A stretch of 64,000 bases of DNA. Source: Neptuniibacter victor (GTDB lineage Bacteria; Pseudomonadota; Gammaproteobacteria; Pseudomonadales; Balneatricaceae). The position numbers were made by a program, and so were the translations under genes. This document shows, piece by piece, positions 50,106-58,117 of this stretch. Numbering within the stretch: the stretch's first letter is position 1; every line of letters begins with the position of its first letter. The notes below the pieces were generated by a model that did no database searches, was not told the origin of the DNA, and was given only the letters and a program-made list of their open reading frames with translations. The DNA lies in contig AP025763.1 in assembly GCA_027943745.1 (NCBI GenBank), forward strand, positions 248,001 through 312,000, given 5' to 3'.

Positions 50106-50735
50106 TTGCTTAAAAATACCGAAGATTTTCCAGAGCTGTTTGTTGATTTGTTAAGTGTGATTCCGGATGCGGTGCTGGATCTTAAGTATTTTACGGGCGA
50201 TAATTTTGTAGGTCAGAGAATTGAAGGCTACGAAAAGGAGCTATGTTTAATCACCCGGCCAGCGGCACAGGCTTTATTGCGGGTTCAGCATGAACTTGCG
50301 AATTTTGGCTTGGGGATTAAAGTCTTTGATGCCTATCGGCCTCAGCGCTCAGTGAATCATTTTATTGAGTGGTGCGGTGAGTCGGGTCCTAGTTTAAATC
50401 AGTCACGTTTTTTTCCTAGTTTGCATCGAAGTGAGTTGTTTAGCCAAGGGTACCTTGTCCGCCATTCTAGCCATAGTCGTGGTAGTACGGTTGATTTGAC
50501 GCTAATCGATTTAGAGACGAATGAAGAGCTGGTGATGGGGACCGAATTTGATTTTTTTGGTCCCGAGTCATGGTTCGATTGTCAAATGATCTCACCGCAA
50601 GCGCGAGCGAATCGGATGTTATTGCAAGGGTTAATGGTGCAGTATGGTTTTGTACCGTTTCATCAAGAGTGGTGGCACTTTACCTTGCAGGATGAGCCGT
50701 TCCCCGATAGTTGTTTTGATTTTTCTATTGGTTAG
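50106..50735 (+). CDS. D-alanyl-D-alanine dipeptidase (VanX/M15 type)
   Basis: A zinc metallopeptidase (209 residues) with the M15D pattern FDAYRPQRSVNHF, then SSHSRGSTVDLTLID with the His and Asp ligands, and EWWHFTL with catalytic Glu and the third ligand His. TTG start, 5 bases after AAGGTG. No signal peptide is obvious, which fits cytoplasmic VanX/DdpX enzymes. A role in D-Ala-D-Ala turnover or peptidoglycan recycling is inferred. Its end overlaps the convergent GGDEF/EAL gene by 4 bases. Confidence 0.8.
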   Translation: MLKNTEDFPELFVDLLSVIPDAVLDLKYFTGDNFVGQRIEGYEKELCLITRPAAQALLRVQHELANFGLGIKVFDAYRPQRSVNHFIEWCGESGPSLNQSRFFPSLHRSELFSQGYLVRHSSHSRGSTVDLTLIDLETNEELVMGTEFDFFGPESWFDCQMISPQARANRMLLQGLMVQYGFVPFHQEWWHFTLQDEPFPDSCFDFSIG

Positions 50736-53665
50736 TTCCAATGCTCATCTAACCGGAAGGTTGATACCCAGTCAGGAATTAAATCAGCGGGCATTGGTTT
50801 AGCGATTCCAAACCCTTGCGCATGATCACAGCCCATTTGTAGTAAACAGCGACCGTGAGCTGCACTTTCAACGCCTTCAGCTATAGTCTCTCTTTGGAAA
50901 GCCTCACCTAAGCCGATGATTCCCTCAACGATCGCTTTATCTTCTTCGTCTTCTAGCATGTCCATCACAAAACTACGGTCTATCTTTACCGTATCCGCTG
51001 GGAATTTTCGAAGATAGGTTAGCGACGAATAGCCGGTGCCAAAATCATCAAGCGCAAAGCGAACGCCCATAAGGTGACACTTCTCAATGATTTTTGTTGC
51101 TACGTTAACATCATCAAACGCTGCGGTTTCTAATACCTCTAGTTCGATCGTATGTGGCGGAACTTCGGGATATTTATCCAGTAATTGCGCTAGTTGTTCA
51201 GGGAATTGATTGCTTTGTAGGTGTTGAGCAGAAATGTTGATACTAGTGGTTAGATTTAAACCGGCGGAGCGCCAAATTCTCAGTTGAGATATGGCTTCTT
51301 CCATAACCCATTGGCCTAAAGAATTAGCCACGTTAGGGTCTGTGATATAAGGCAAAAAACTATCTGGAGGTAATAAGTTCAGAGTTGGGTGCTGCCAGCG
51401 AATTAATGCTTCAACACCATAGACTCGACCGGTTCGCATATTAATTTTTGGTTGATAGTAAAGCACGAATTCGCGGTTGAGAAGCGCATGACTTATCTCG
51501 TCTTGAGCTTTTTGTTGATCTTGGGTTTGGCGATCAAATGCAGGGTCAAAAAAATGGTAGCGATTCCGTCCTGTTTGTTTTGCGGTATACATCGCTTGAT
51601 CAGCATGTCGTATCAGCGTATCAGGGTCTGCATTATCTTCTGGGTATAATGTGACGCCAATACTGGCAGATATTTTAAGTTCGTTGTGTTTGATGAAAAA
51701 GGGAGCCGAGAGTGCTGAGATGAGTTTGGCGAGCATATCTTGGCATTGTGATGCTGATGTTAGATTGGTTAGTAAGACAATAAATTCATCACCTCCTAAA
51801 CGAGCTACTTCGTTTTGCTTGTCTAAACAGTCAGCCATACGGTCAGATACTTCAATGAGTAATAGGTCGCCAATATCATGGCCGTAAGTGTCGTTGATCG
51901 GTTTGAATTCATCTAAATCTATATAGGCGACTGCCATCATTTTATCGGCGGGGCAATTATTAATGGCCGAGTTTAGCCTATCAGATAGTAAAACTCGGTT
52001 TGGTAACTGCGTAAGGGCGTCAAAATGAGCCATTTTTTCTAATTCATGCTGGTGCTCTTTGAGTTGGGTTATATCAGAAAAAATACTTACGAAATGACTG
52101 GTTTCACCGTTATTATTTTGGACGGCTGCAATGTTTAGCAACTCCGCATAAATCTCGCCTGATTTATTTCTGTTCCAGACCTCTCCACGCCAGTGTTTGT
52201 CTTGTTGTAGACTTTGCCACATGGAGGCGAAAAACTCTTCGGAGTGATGGCCCGATTTGAGCATACTTGGAGTACGGCCAATTACTTCATGTGCGCTGTA
52301 GCCTGTTAACTTTTGAAAGGCGTGATTAACATCGATAATGAGACCTTTGTTATCAGTAATCATCACACCCTCACTTGCATGCTCAAATACACTTGCTGCA
52401 AGTCTTAGTTGTTGTTCGGCGCGCTTTCGTTCTGTTATATCGGAAATAAGGGTAACAAAGTGAAGCGAGCCGCTCTCGGTTTGTTGGGTGCTCATGGCAA
52501 TTTCTGAATGAACAGTGGGGCCGCTTTTGCTGATAAAACGAATTTCGGTTCGAGTGCTATCACACTCTTTCTGGTGAAGTTGTTCAAGCATCTGCTCGAA
52601 ACGATTAAGGTCATCAGGGTGGAGGTAATTAGCAAGCGTTTTACCCGACAGGATATCCTCATCATAGCCTAGCATCTCACTGAGATAGCGGTTTACTTTA
52701 ACCCATTGCCCCTCAGCTGAGATTAGAGCCATGCCAATTAGGCCAAGTTCGAAGTAACTCCTAAAGAAAGCCTCACTTTCTTTTAATGCTTGTTGTGCTG
52801 TATGTAACGGCGTAATGTCGCGGCTAACACCTAATACACCCATGAGATCATTTTGTGAGATTTTCATAGGTGTTTTGATTGTTTCGAGTAATACTTCTTT
52901 GCCGCTATCGGCGAAGGTTACCCATTCTTGATTAATTAATGATTTTCCGGCGGCTAACACTTCACGGTCTTTTTCGAGGAAAAAGTCAGCTAATTGGCTA
53001 CCAACAAAATCGTGATCCCCCTTGCCAACGATTTGGTGCTCTTTTGCGCCAAAAAAAGTTTCGAATCTTGCATTACAAGATAGATATTTTCCTGTTGAAT
53101 CTTTAAGCCATATAAGGTCCGGTATGGTGTCGATAAGTGAGGTGAGAAAAGCTCGCTCAGTATGCAGTTGGGTATAAGCGAGCGCGCCCCCTAAGGCAAT
53201 AAATAACTTTTCTATCAACGGCCTAAGTTGCCTTAGCTCGCGTTGTGTAAATGAGCTTTGGTCCCTTAATAGTCTGATATAGCCTAAAGAACCTAAACGA
53301 AAAATTGCATAGTGGCTGTCTATTGAGCCTTCTTCGACTAATTGAGATTGAAGTAAAGAATTCGATAGGGCGCCAAAAGTAAAACTATCTTGGTCATCTA
53401 AAGAGAAAGCGTGATTGTCAGTAGGCAGCTCCGTATAGATGGCGCGGCTATACGGGAATGCGTAATGTAGTTTGTAAAAGGGAGTATGGGGTGATTGTTT
53501 TTCTGGAAAAATCCATATCCCGATGTAATTAAGCTCGTTCTGGCGCATGAGAGCGCTAGTAAATTCATGGCAGACTTTATTTGGATCTAAGCTGTTGCCT
53601 ATCGAAAGTGATAGTTCATATATTCTTTGTAGATCTGAGCGAATGTCCGCTGGGTTATTACTCAT
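50732..53665 (-). CDS. PAS/GGDEF/EAL sensor protein (c-di-GMP turnover)
   Basis: 977 residues from the start codon at 53665 that overlaps the FIST gene stop by 8 bases; the frame continues upstream to 53728. Order: an N-terminal GAF-like segment (about 1-180), three PAS-type domains (about 185-305, 315-435, 440-560), GGDEF (about 565-725) and EAL (about 735-977). GGDEF is intact at about 623-627 but the inhibitory RxxD site is absent (DKQN there). EAL is intact in VEALIRW, and DDFGTGYSS is present. Either activity could dominate. No membrane helices. It pairs with the FIST sensor as an operon. Confidence 0.88.
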   Translation of the reverse strand: MSNNPADIRSDLQRIYELSLSIGNSLDPNKVCHEFTSALMRQNELNYIGIWIFPEKQSPHTPFYKLHYAFPYSRAIYTELPTDNHAFSLDDQDSFTFGALSNSLLQSQLVEEGSIDSHYAIFRLGSLGYIRLLRDQSSFTQRELRQLRPLIEKLFIALGGALAYTQLHTERAFLTSLIDTIPDLIWLKDSTGKYLSCNARFETFFGAKEHQIVGKGDHDFVGSQLADFFLEKDREVLAAGKSLINQEWVTFADSGKEVLLETIKTPMKISQNDLMGVLGVSRDITPLHTAQQALKESEAFFRSYFELGLIGMALISAEGQWVKVNRYLSEMLGYDEDILSGKTLANYLHPDDLNRFEQMLEQLHQKECDSTRTEIRFISKSGPTVHSEIAMSTQQTESGSLHFVTLISDITERKRAEQQLRLAASVFEHASEGVMITDNKGLIIDVNHAFQKLTGYSAHEVIGRTPSMLKSGHHSEEFFASMWQSLQQDKHWRGEVWNRNKSGEIYAELLNIAAVQNNNGETSHFVSIFSDITQLKEHQHELEKMAHFDALTQLPNRVLLSDRLNSAINNCPADKMMAVAYIDLDEFKPINDTYGHDIGDLLLIEVSDRMADCLDKQNEVARLGGDEFIVLLTNLTSASQCQDMLAKLISALSAPFFIKHNELKISASIGVTLYPEDNADPDTLIRHADQAMYTAKQTGRNRYHFFDPAFDRQTQDQQKAQDEISHALLNREFVLYYQPKINMRTGRVYGVEALIRWQHPTLNLLPPDSFLPYITDPNVANSLGQWVMEEAISQLRIWRSAGLNLTTSINISAQHLQSNQFPEQLAQLLDKYPEVPPHTIELEVLETAAFDDVNVATKIIEKCHLMGVRFALDDFGTGYSSLTYLRKFPADTVKIDRSFVMDMLEDEEDKAIVEGIIGLGEAFQRETIAEGVESAAHGRCLLQMGCDHAQGFGIAKPMPADLIPDWVSTFRLDEHWN

Positions 53666-54767
53666 GGAAACTGCATATACCGAATGTTTTATTGTAGAAA
53701 TTGGTTGTTCTATCGCCATTGCTGGCAATCTCGCCCAGTGCTAATACGCCTTCAACAATGATGTCGGGTTGTAGATTGTTGACTTGATCTGAGATGGCCC
53801 TTAACTCTGCGGGGAACTGGCTATCCAGTGCAACTGTTCGAGAGAGACAATCACAAACTAAAATGCTTGAGGACCTTACTTGCATTGCATCTTTGACTGC
53901 GTTGCTTGCAGCATTAATGAGCCTTTCGGGAGACCCTTCAACTAAGTAAAGCAGTGAGCCTTGAGGTATATCAGATAGGAACATAACGTCTCCATTTCCA
54001 CAAAGGAATATGGGGTCGCGAACGACATCTTCAGCGCCTGGGTATTCCACGGCAAAAGGAAAGCGAGGGGTTACATTTTTGTAAAATTGTTCAGGAGGGG
54101 TTGTTTGCAGTTTGGCTGGCAGTGCTTGGCGGTAGGCTTTTTCTGCATCTTCCCAATCTAATTCATGCACCACATTATTTGTGGTTCTGCTGGCAACATA
54201 GGGGCCTGAGTGTCGTTCCCAGCCATGACGAGCAACACAATCACTGGGGTTGTTAATAATAGCGATTACTGCACTGTTGCTGCTGCAGCCCCAATTTCCA
54301 AATACAGAGTGTTCGGGTGTTAGGTCGTTATTTCCGGCACCGGCGCCGAAATAGCTACAACGCTTATTAAAGCGGCTGTAGATCTGATTAAGTAGGTCAT
54401 CAATTCCTGTCGATAGGCAGTCAATGAAAGTTAAGCAGGTAGCACCAGATTCAGGCACAGTATTATATGAAGGAAGTAATGCTTCTATCTGTTCAGGCTC
54501 CACAGGAAGAGAGACGGCGCAAGGAGGAGATAAACATTGGATTTTTCGTACTAAGGCTCCTTCATAAAGCATACGCTTACCGTATATTAAACCCGGAAAT
54601 ACCGCTCCAAAAAAGGGGATGTTTTCGCTATTTAGGTCGGTCACAATACCGCTTAATTGAGGCAGATGTTTATCTGCCAGCATAATCAACCAGTACTCAT
54701 CATCCTTGAGCTGTTCTTCTCCAATCGCTGCTATAAGCTCGTTACTTGTATTAAATCGGATGTGCAT
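53658..54767 (-). CDS. FIST N/C-domain sensory protein
   Basis: A 369-residue cytosolic protein matching the FIST family: an N-terminal FIST_N-like half and a FIST_C half ending with VLALGEIASNGDRTTNFYNK and TFGICSF. FIST domains are thought to bind small ligands such as amino acids and often accompany signalling modules. The stop codon is 8 bases inside the start of the GGDEF/EAL gene, so the two proteins probably act together. Confidence 0.82.
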   Translation of the reverse strand: MHIRFNTSNELIAAIGEEQLKDDEYWLIMLADKHLPQLSGIVTDLNSENIPFFGAVFPGLIYGKRMLYEGALVRKIQCLSPPCAVSLPVEPEQIEALLPSYNTVPESGATCLTFIDCLSTGIDDLLNQIYSRFNKRCSYFGAGAGNNDLTPEHSVFGNWGCSSNSAVIAIINNPSDCVARHGWERHSGPYVASRTTNNVVHELDWEDAEKAYRQALPAKLQTTPPEQFYKNVTPRFPFAVEYPGAEDVVRDPIFLCGNGDVMFLSDIPQGSLLYLVEGSPERLINAASNAVKDAMQVRSSSILVCDCLSRTVALDSQFPAELRAISDQVNNLQPDIIVEGVLALGEIASNGDRTTNFYNKTFGICSFHE

Positions 54768-55147
54768 GTCATACCTTCGCCTGCTGTTATTTTTATATTG
54801 GGGCGCTGTCCTCTCTATTAATATACCGACTAATCTAGTAATGCAATTCTCACTTTAGTGGTACGTCATGCCCATTCTTACCGGTATATTTTGTTTGGTT
54901 GTTGGGAATTATGCAGAGGTAACTTGCTTCTATTCGTTAGCTCATATGGCTGACAGTAGATAGTGGGGCGTAATTTAGTTGCAACTTTTGCTATTTAAGC
55001 TAAGAATGAAGGCACCCCAAACGTATGTCCCACCTAGATTGCCGTAGTGTGGTTTAACGCTGTTACGGCTCAGGTTTAGTTAATCTGTTTTGTGAGACAG
55101 TATTGCTATTGCTTCAATACAGGTTTTTGGAGTTCAAAGGGATGACG
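54768..55147. other. Divergent intergenic region (FIST operon / GTPase module)
   Basis: 380 bases without a gene. On the - strand TTGCAT (54846-54841) and TATATT (54825-54820), 15 bases apart, could be the FIST promoter. On the + strand TTGCAA (54979-54984) and TAAGAA (55001-55006), 16 bases apart, is a weak candidate for the GTPase module. A perfect palindrome AGTTGCAACT (54977-54986) overlaps that -35 and could be an operator. AAAGGG (55136-55141) is the ribosome binding site of the first GTPase. Confidence 0.4.
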
Positions 55148-56122
55148 ATGACTGATTACAAGGTTTTATTCACAGGTTCTGTTTGTTCGGGTAAAACAAC
55201 AGCAATTCGTTCATTGAGCGATATTGAAACGGTTGATACCGATGCCAGAGTAAGTGATTCGGCTATTCGACGTAAGAAAAAAACAACGATCGCCATGGAT
55301 TATGGTGTGCTGGATCTTTCTGAGACTGCTCGACTTCATCTGTACGGAACCCCCGGCCAGGAACGGTTCAAATTCATGTGGGAGCTGATGATGAGCGACC
55401 TTGTGCATGATGCTGAAGGCCTCGTTTTACTCGTCGATAACACTCGAAACGATCCGTTTAAAGATATTCGCTTTTATGTTGAAGAGTTCCGCGATTTTAT
55501 CGTCCGTAGACGTTTGATTATTGCCGTGACCCATTCTGATGAGCAAGCTGACCCCGATCATGAATATTATATGGGCGAACTCAAAGCGATGGGTTTGTTC
55601 ACTACGGTTATATTTATTGATGCTCGAGATCCCTCTTCTGTCCTTAAAATTGTTAAAGAGTTAGTAGGGCACCGTGAAAAAAATATTGACTGGAAGGGAT
55701 TAGGGCAGCGTCTTGAAGTGAATAGCACCATGCCAAGGATAGAAGTCGAGGGTGATCAAGAAAAGGAGCCGTTAGCGGTAAGTGAGGATGAGCCTGTATC
55801 ATTGTTGGATGCGGCTTTGAATACCCGAGGTATCACCGGGGCAATACATTTAGGCTCGGATCGCAAAGTATTGAGTTCAAATGTCAGTAATAAGCAGAAC
55901 AAAGATCTGCTGCGTTCTATGGTTAATCTCGTTAGTGCATTAGAGACGAAGGCATCGTTTATGGGAAGTATCGAGGATTTGGTTTTATGTGGGCCGCAGC
56001 AAGAAACGCTTTCTGTCTTTGTTGAAGAGGAGCAAGCGTTAGGTTTATGCTCAGAGAAAGATTTAAGTATTAATGTCGTAAAACAGCAAGCAGTGGATCT
56101 TTTACAATGGAGCCAGAGATGA
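55148..56122 (+). CDS. Ras-like GTPase fused to a roadblock/LC7-like domain (copy 1)
   Basis: 324 residues from ATG 55148, with AAAGGG 6 bases upstream; the frame is open to 55103. G domain (about 1-190): P-loop GSVCSGKT (10-17), TTIAMDYG switch I-like segment (46-53), G3 region GTPGQERF where the usual Asp is Gly67, and G4-like THSD (128-131) in place of NKxD. An acidic linker (about 195-215) leads to a C-terminal domain (about 218-324) with roadblock/LC7 topology. It belongs near MglA-like bacterial GTPases. The next gene overlaps by 4 bases. Function is unknown; polarity or motility control is inferred from the family. Confidence 0.75.
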   Translation: MTDYKVLFTGSVCSGKTTAIRSLSDIETVDTDARVSDSAIRRKKKTTIAMDYGVLDLSETARLHLYGTPGQERFKFMWELMMSDLVHDAEGLVLLVDNTRNDPFKDIRFYVEEFRDFIVRRRLIIAVTHSDEQADPDHEYYMGELKAMGLFTTVIFIDARDPSSVLKIVKELVGHREKNIDWKGLGQRLEVNSTMPRIEVEGDQEKEPLAVSEDEPVSLLDAALNTRGITGAIHLGSDRKVLSSNVSNKQNKDLLRSMVNLVSALETKASFMGSIEDLVLCGPQQETLSVFVEEEQALGLCSEKDLSINVVKQQAVDLLQWSQR

Positions 56123-56469
56123 AGGAACTACTCGGTAAAGTAGATGAACCGGGTATTATTGATTGTAGTTGCTTGCTGAAAGGTAAGGACGTCATCGTCT
56201 CGTCTTTTAGTAAATCCAAACGAAATCATGAAACGATTGCGAAACAAACATTTAGTTATTTATTTCTTAATGTAGCTAAGCAAAAAACCAAACATGATGA
56301 GGCCCACCTTGAAATAGGGGAGCAGCGTTTGAGTGGTTTTTTATTAAAGCCCGGTTTAGTTTTGGTTTGTTTGTCAGATAAAAATTTGAATATTACGAAA
56401 GTGCGGTCGCATATTCAGCATATCAAGCATCTGATTTTACAGTCGGAAGTCGATAAAATGCTGGCTTAG
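56119..56469 (+). CDS. Small roadblock/LC7-like protein (copy 1)
   Basis: 116 residues from ATG 56119, which overlaps the GTPase stop (ATGA) and has GGAG nearby; an upstream ATG at 56107 is possible. Secondary-structure reading gives two strands (IIDCSCLLKG, DVIVSSF), a long helix (ETIAKQTFSYLFLNVAKQ), then strands and a helix, as in roadblock/LC7 (MglB-like) proteins. A GTPase-activating or scaffold role is inferred. No signal peptide or cysteine motif. Confidence 0.6.
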   Translation: MKELLGKVDEPGIIDCSCLLKGKDVIVSSFSKSKRNHETIAKQTFSYLFLNVAKQKTKHDEAHLEIGEQRLSGFLLKPGLVLVCLSDKNLNITKVRSHIQHIKHLILQSEVDKMLA

Positions 56470-56690
56470 TAGCCTTCCCTCCCCATAAATACACGTCTAT
56501 ATACGTTGTTAACTTCGACTTATTCTTTATATCAATAAGGCCTAATGCATGCGATAAAATGGTTAGGCGGTGCCTATTTATCGTGATTTTTTGAATCGAT
56601 ATGCAAATTTGTCACTACTTTTAGTTTCTGTTCAGTCTGGGCAAGCTACACTGGAGTTATATCAGTTCTCGCAGGATAAGGAATATATGA

Positions 56691-57647
56691 ATGAAGGATT
56701 ATAAGATCCTGTTCACAGGATCTGTGTGCTCAGGCAAGACAACCGCTATCCGTTCGCTTAGTGACATTGAAACGCTGGACACCGATGCAAGTGCGAGTGA
56801 TGTAACAGTTCGTCGTAAAAAGAATACGACCATAGCGATGGATTATGGCGTATTAGAGTTGACCAGCGATGCTCGGGTTCACTTATATGGTACGCCTGGT
56901 CAAGAGCGGTTTCGCTTCATGTGGGAGATGCTCGCGTGCGAATTTGCCCATGATGCGATCGGCATGGTGTTAATGGTAGACAACACACGTAAAGACCCTT
57001 TCCGTGATATTCGTTTTTACGCTAAAGAATTTAGTGATTATCTTTTAAAGCGTCGGTTAATCATTGCCGTGACACATTCAGATGTCGAACCTAGCCCTGA
57101 TTACCAAGAGTACCTAAGCGCGCTTAAAAACTTAGGCATAATGACAACGGTTATGTTTATTGATGCTAGGGACCCTCGAGCCGTTTTAGGTATTGTAGAG
57201 GAGCTGATTTCAGCCGTTGAGCGTAATATTGATTGGGACAGTGTGTGCGACCGTTTACTCGACAATAATGGTTTTACTTTAGATTTTTATAAGCCCTTGT
57301 ACGAAGAGACCTTACTCGATGCCGCCATGAACAAACGTGGGGTGTTGGGCGCAATGCATCTGGGTGATGAGCAAGAGATCTTGTGTTCAAATATTGATGA
57401 TAAGCCAACCAAAAACTTAATGAGAAATATCGATCGTTTGACGGATGCTATATCCGATAAGGCTGGCTTTTTAGGTAAAGTGAATAATGTTGTCTTAGCG
57501 GGTCCTGACGTTCAAACCCTTTCTGTTTTTAATGATAAGAGCCAATCACTTTGTTTGTGTTCAGATCGAGATATCTCCCTTCCTGTGCTTAAGCAGCAAG
57601 CGAGCGATCTTTTGCAGTGGAGTATAGAAAATGACTATTTGGCGTGA
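56691..57647 (+). CDS. Ras-like GTPase fused to a roadblock/LC7-like domain (copy 2)
   Basis: 318 residues, a tandem paralogue of the gene at 55148. The G domain is collinear: P-loop GSVCSGKT (10-17), TTIAMDYG (46-53), GTPGQERF (67-74) and THSD (128-131), with about four in five of the first 50 residues identical. It shares the IDARDP G5-like motif. The linker is shorter and the C-terminal roadblock-like domain is more diverged. AAGGA lies 8 bases ahead of the start. It follows a 221-base gap, so it may have its own promoter. Confidence 0.75.
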   Translation: MKDYKILFTGSVCSGKTTAIRSLSDIETLDTDASASDVTVRRKKNTTIAMDYGVLELTSDARVHLYGTPGQERFRFMWEMLACEFAHDAIGMVLMVDNTRKDPFRDIRFYAKEFSDYLLKRRLIIAVTHSDVEPSPDYQEYLSALKNLGIMTTVMFIDARDPRAVLGIVEELISAVERNIDWDSVCDRLLDNNGFTLDFYKPLYEETLLDAAMNKRGVLGAMHLGDEQEILCSNIDDKPTKNLMRNIDRLTDAISDKAGFLGKVNNVVLAGPDVQTLSVFNDKSQSLCLCSDRDISLPVLKQQASDLLQWSIENDYLA

Positions 57648-57978
57648 GATGCAGGATGAAGGGCTAATCCTGTATGGCTGTTTGATGTTTGGCGGTGAAT
57701 TAAAAAGGTCATCTTTCCCTGCTGAATATAAAAAGCATCTTGCTGTCGCTAAACAGTCATTGACCTATATTTTTCGCAGCGTGGAAAAAAATGCAAAAGG
57801 CTACGATGAAGCGCACATGGAGATTGGAGATAATCTTTTTAGTGGCTTTAGACTGGATAAAGATTCGGTTGTTATTTTTTTAAGTGAACATGATGCGAAC
57901 ACTCTTCATATTCGGCAATTCATTGAAGATAATAAAAAGCGTTTTTTCGATCTTCTAAATGATTCACAGCCCGCGTAA
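57631..57978 (+). CDS. Small roadblock/LC7-like protein (copy 2)
   Basis: 115 residues overlapping the end of the second GTPase by 17 bases. It corresponds to the protein at 56119 over its length (shared pattern AKQ[ST]..Y[IL]F..V.K and DEAH.EIG...[FL]SGF.L). A second ATG at 57649 just after the GTPase stop is a possible start, but the earlier one aligns better with copy 1. Predicted roadblock/LC7-like fold; function unknown. Confidence 0.6.
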   Translation: MTIWREMQDEGLILYGCLMFGGELKRSSFPAEYKKHLAVAKQSLTYIFRSVEKNAKGYDEAHMEIGDNLFSGFRLDKDSVVIFLSEHDANTLHIRQFIEDNKKRFFDLLNDSQPA

Positions 57979-58023
57979 ACCCTCTACCTATATAAGAATT
58001 GTCTAATTTTTGTTCATATTGGG

Positions 58024-58052
58024 CTTGAAGCTTGAGCTTTTGGCCCTCATAT
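58024..58052 (+). promoter_or_regulatory. Heat-shock (sigma32-type) promoter of clpB
   Basis: CTTGAAG (58024-58030), 13-base spacer, CCCTCATAT (58044-58052). This closely fits the E. coli sigma32 pattern CTTGAAA-N13-15-CCCCATnT and lies directly before clpB, a classical heat-shock gene. Expected start near 58060, leader about 60 bases. Confidence 0.75.
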
Positions 58053-58117
58053 CTCTGTTATATCTAAAAACGTCAGATAGTGTTCCTTTACTCACAGGAG
58101 CATTTTATGGAGGTAGT

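Noticed and set aside
50106-50735. Vancomycin-resistance gene
   Set aside because: A VanX-like dipeptidase alone, with no VanA/VanH or regulator nearby, does not make a resistance cluster.
55103-55147. Upstream extension of the first GTPase from 55103
   Set aside because: It has no ribosome binding site and no counterpart in copy 2; AAAGGG is correctly spaced for ATG 55148.
58010-58117. N-terminal extension of ClpB
   Set aside because: The segment is hydrophobic and unlike the family, it overlaps the sigma32-like promoter, and GGAGG fits ATG 58118.
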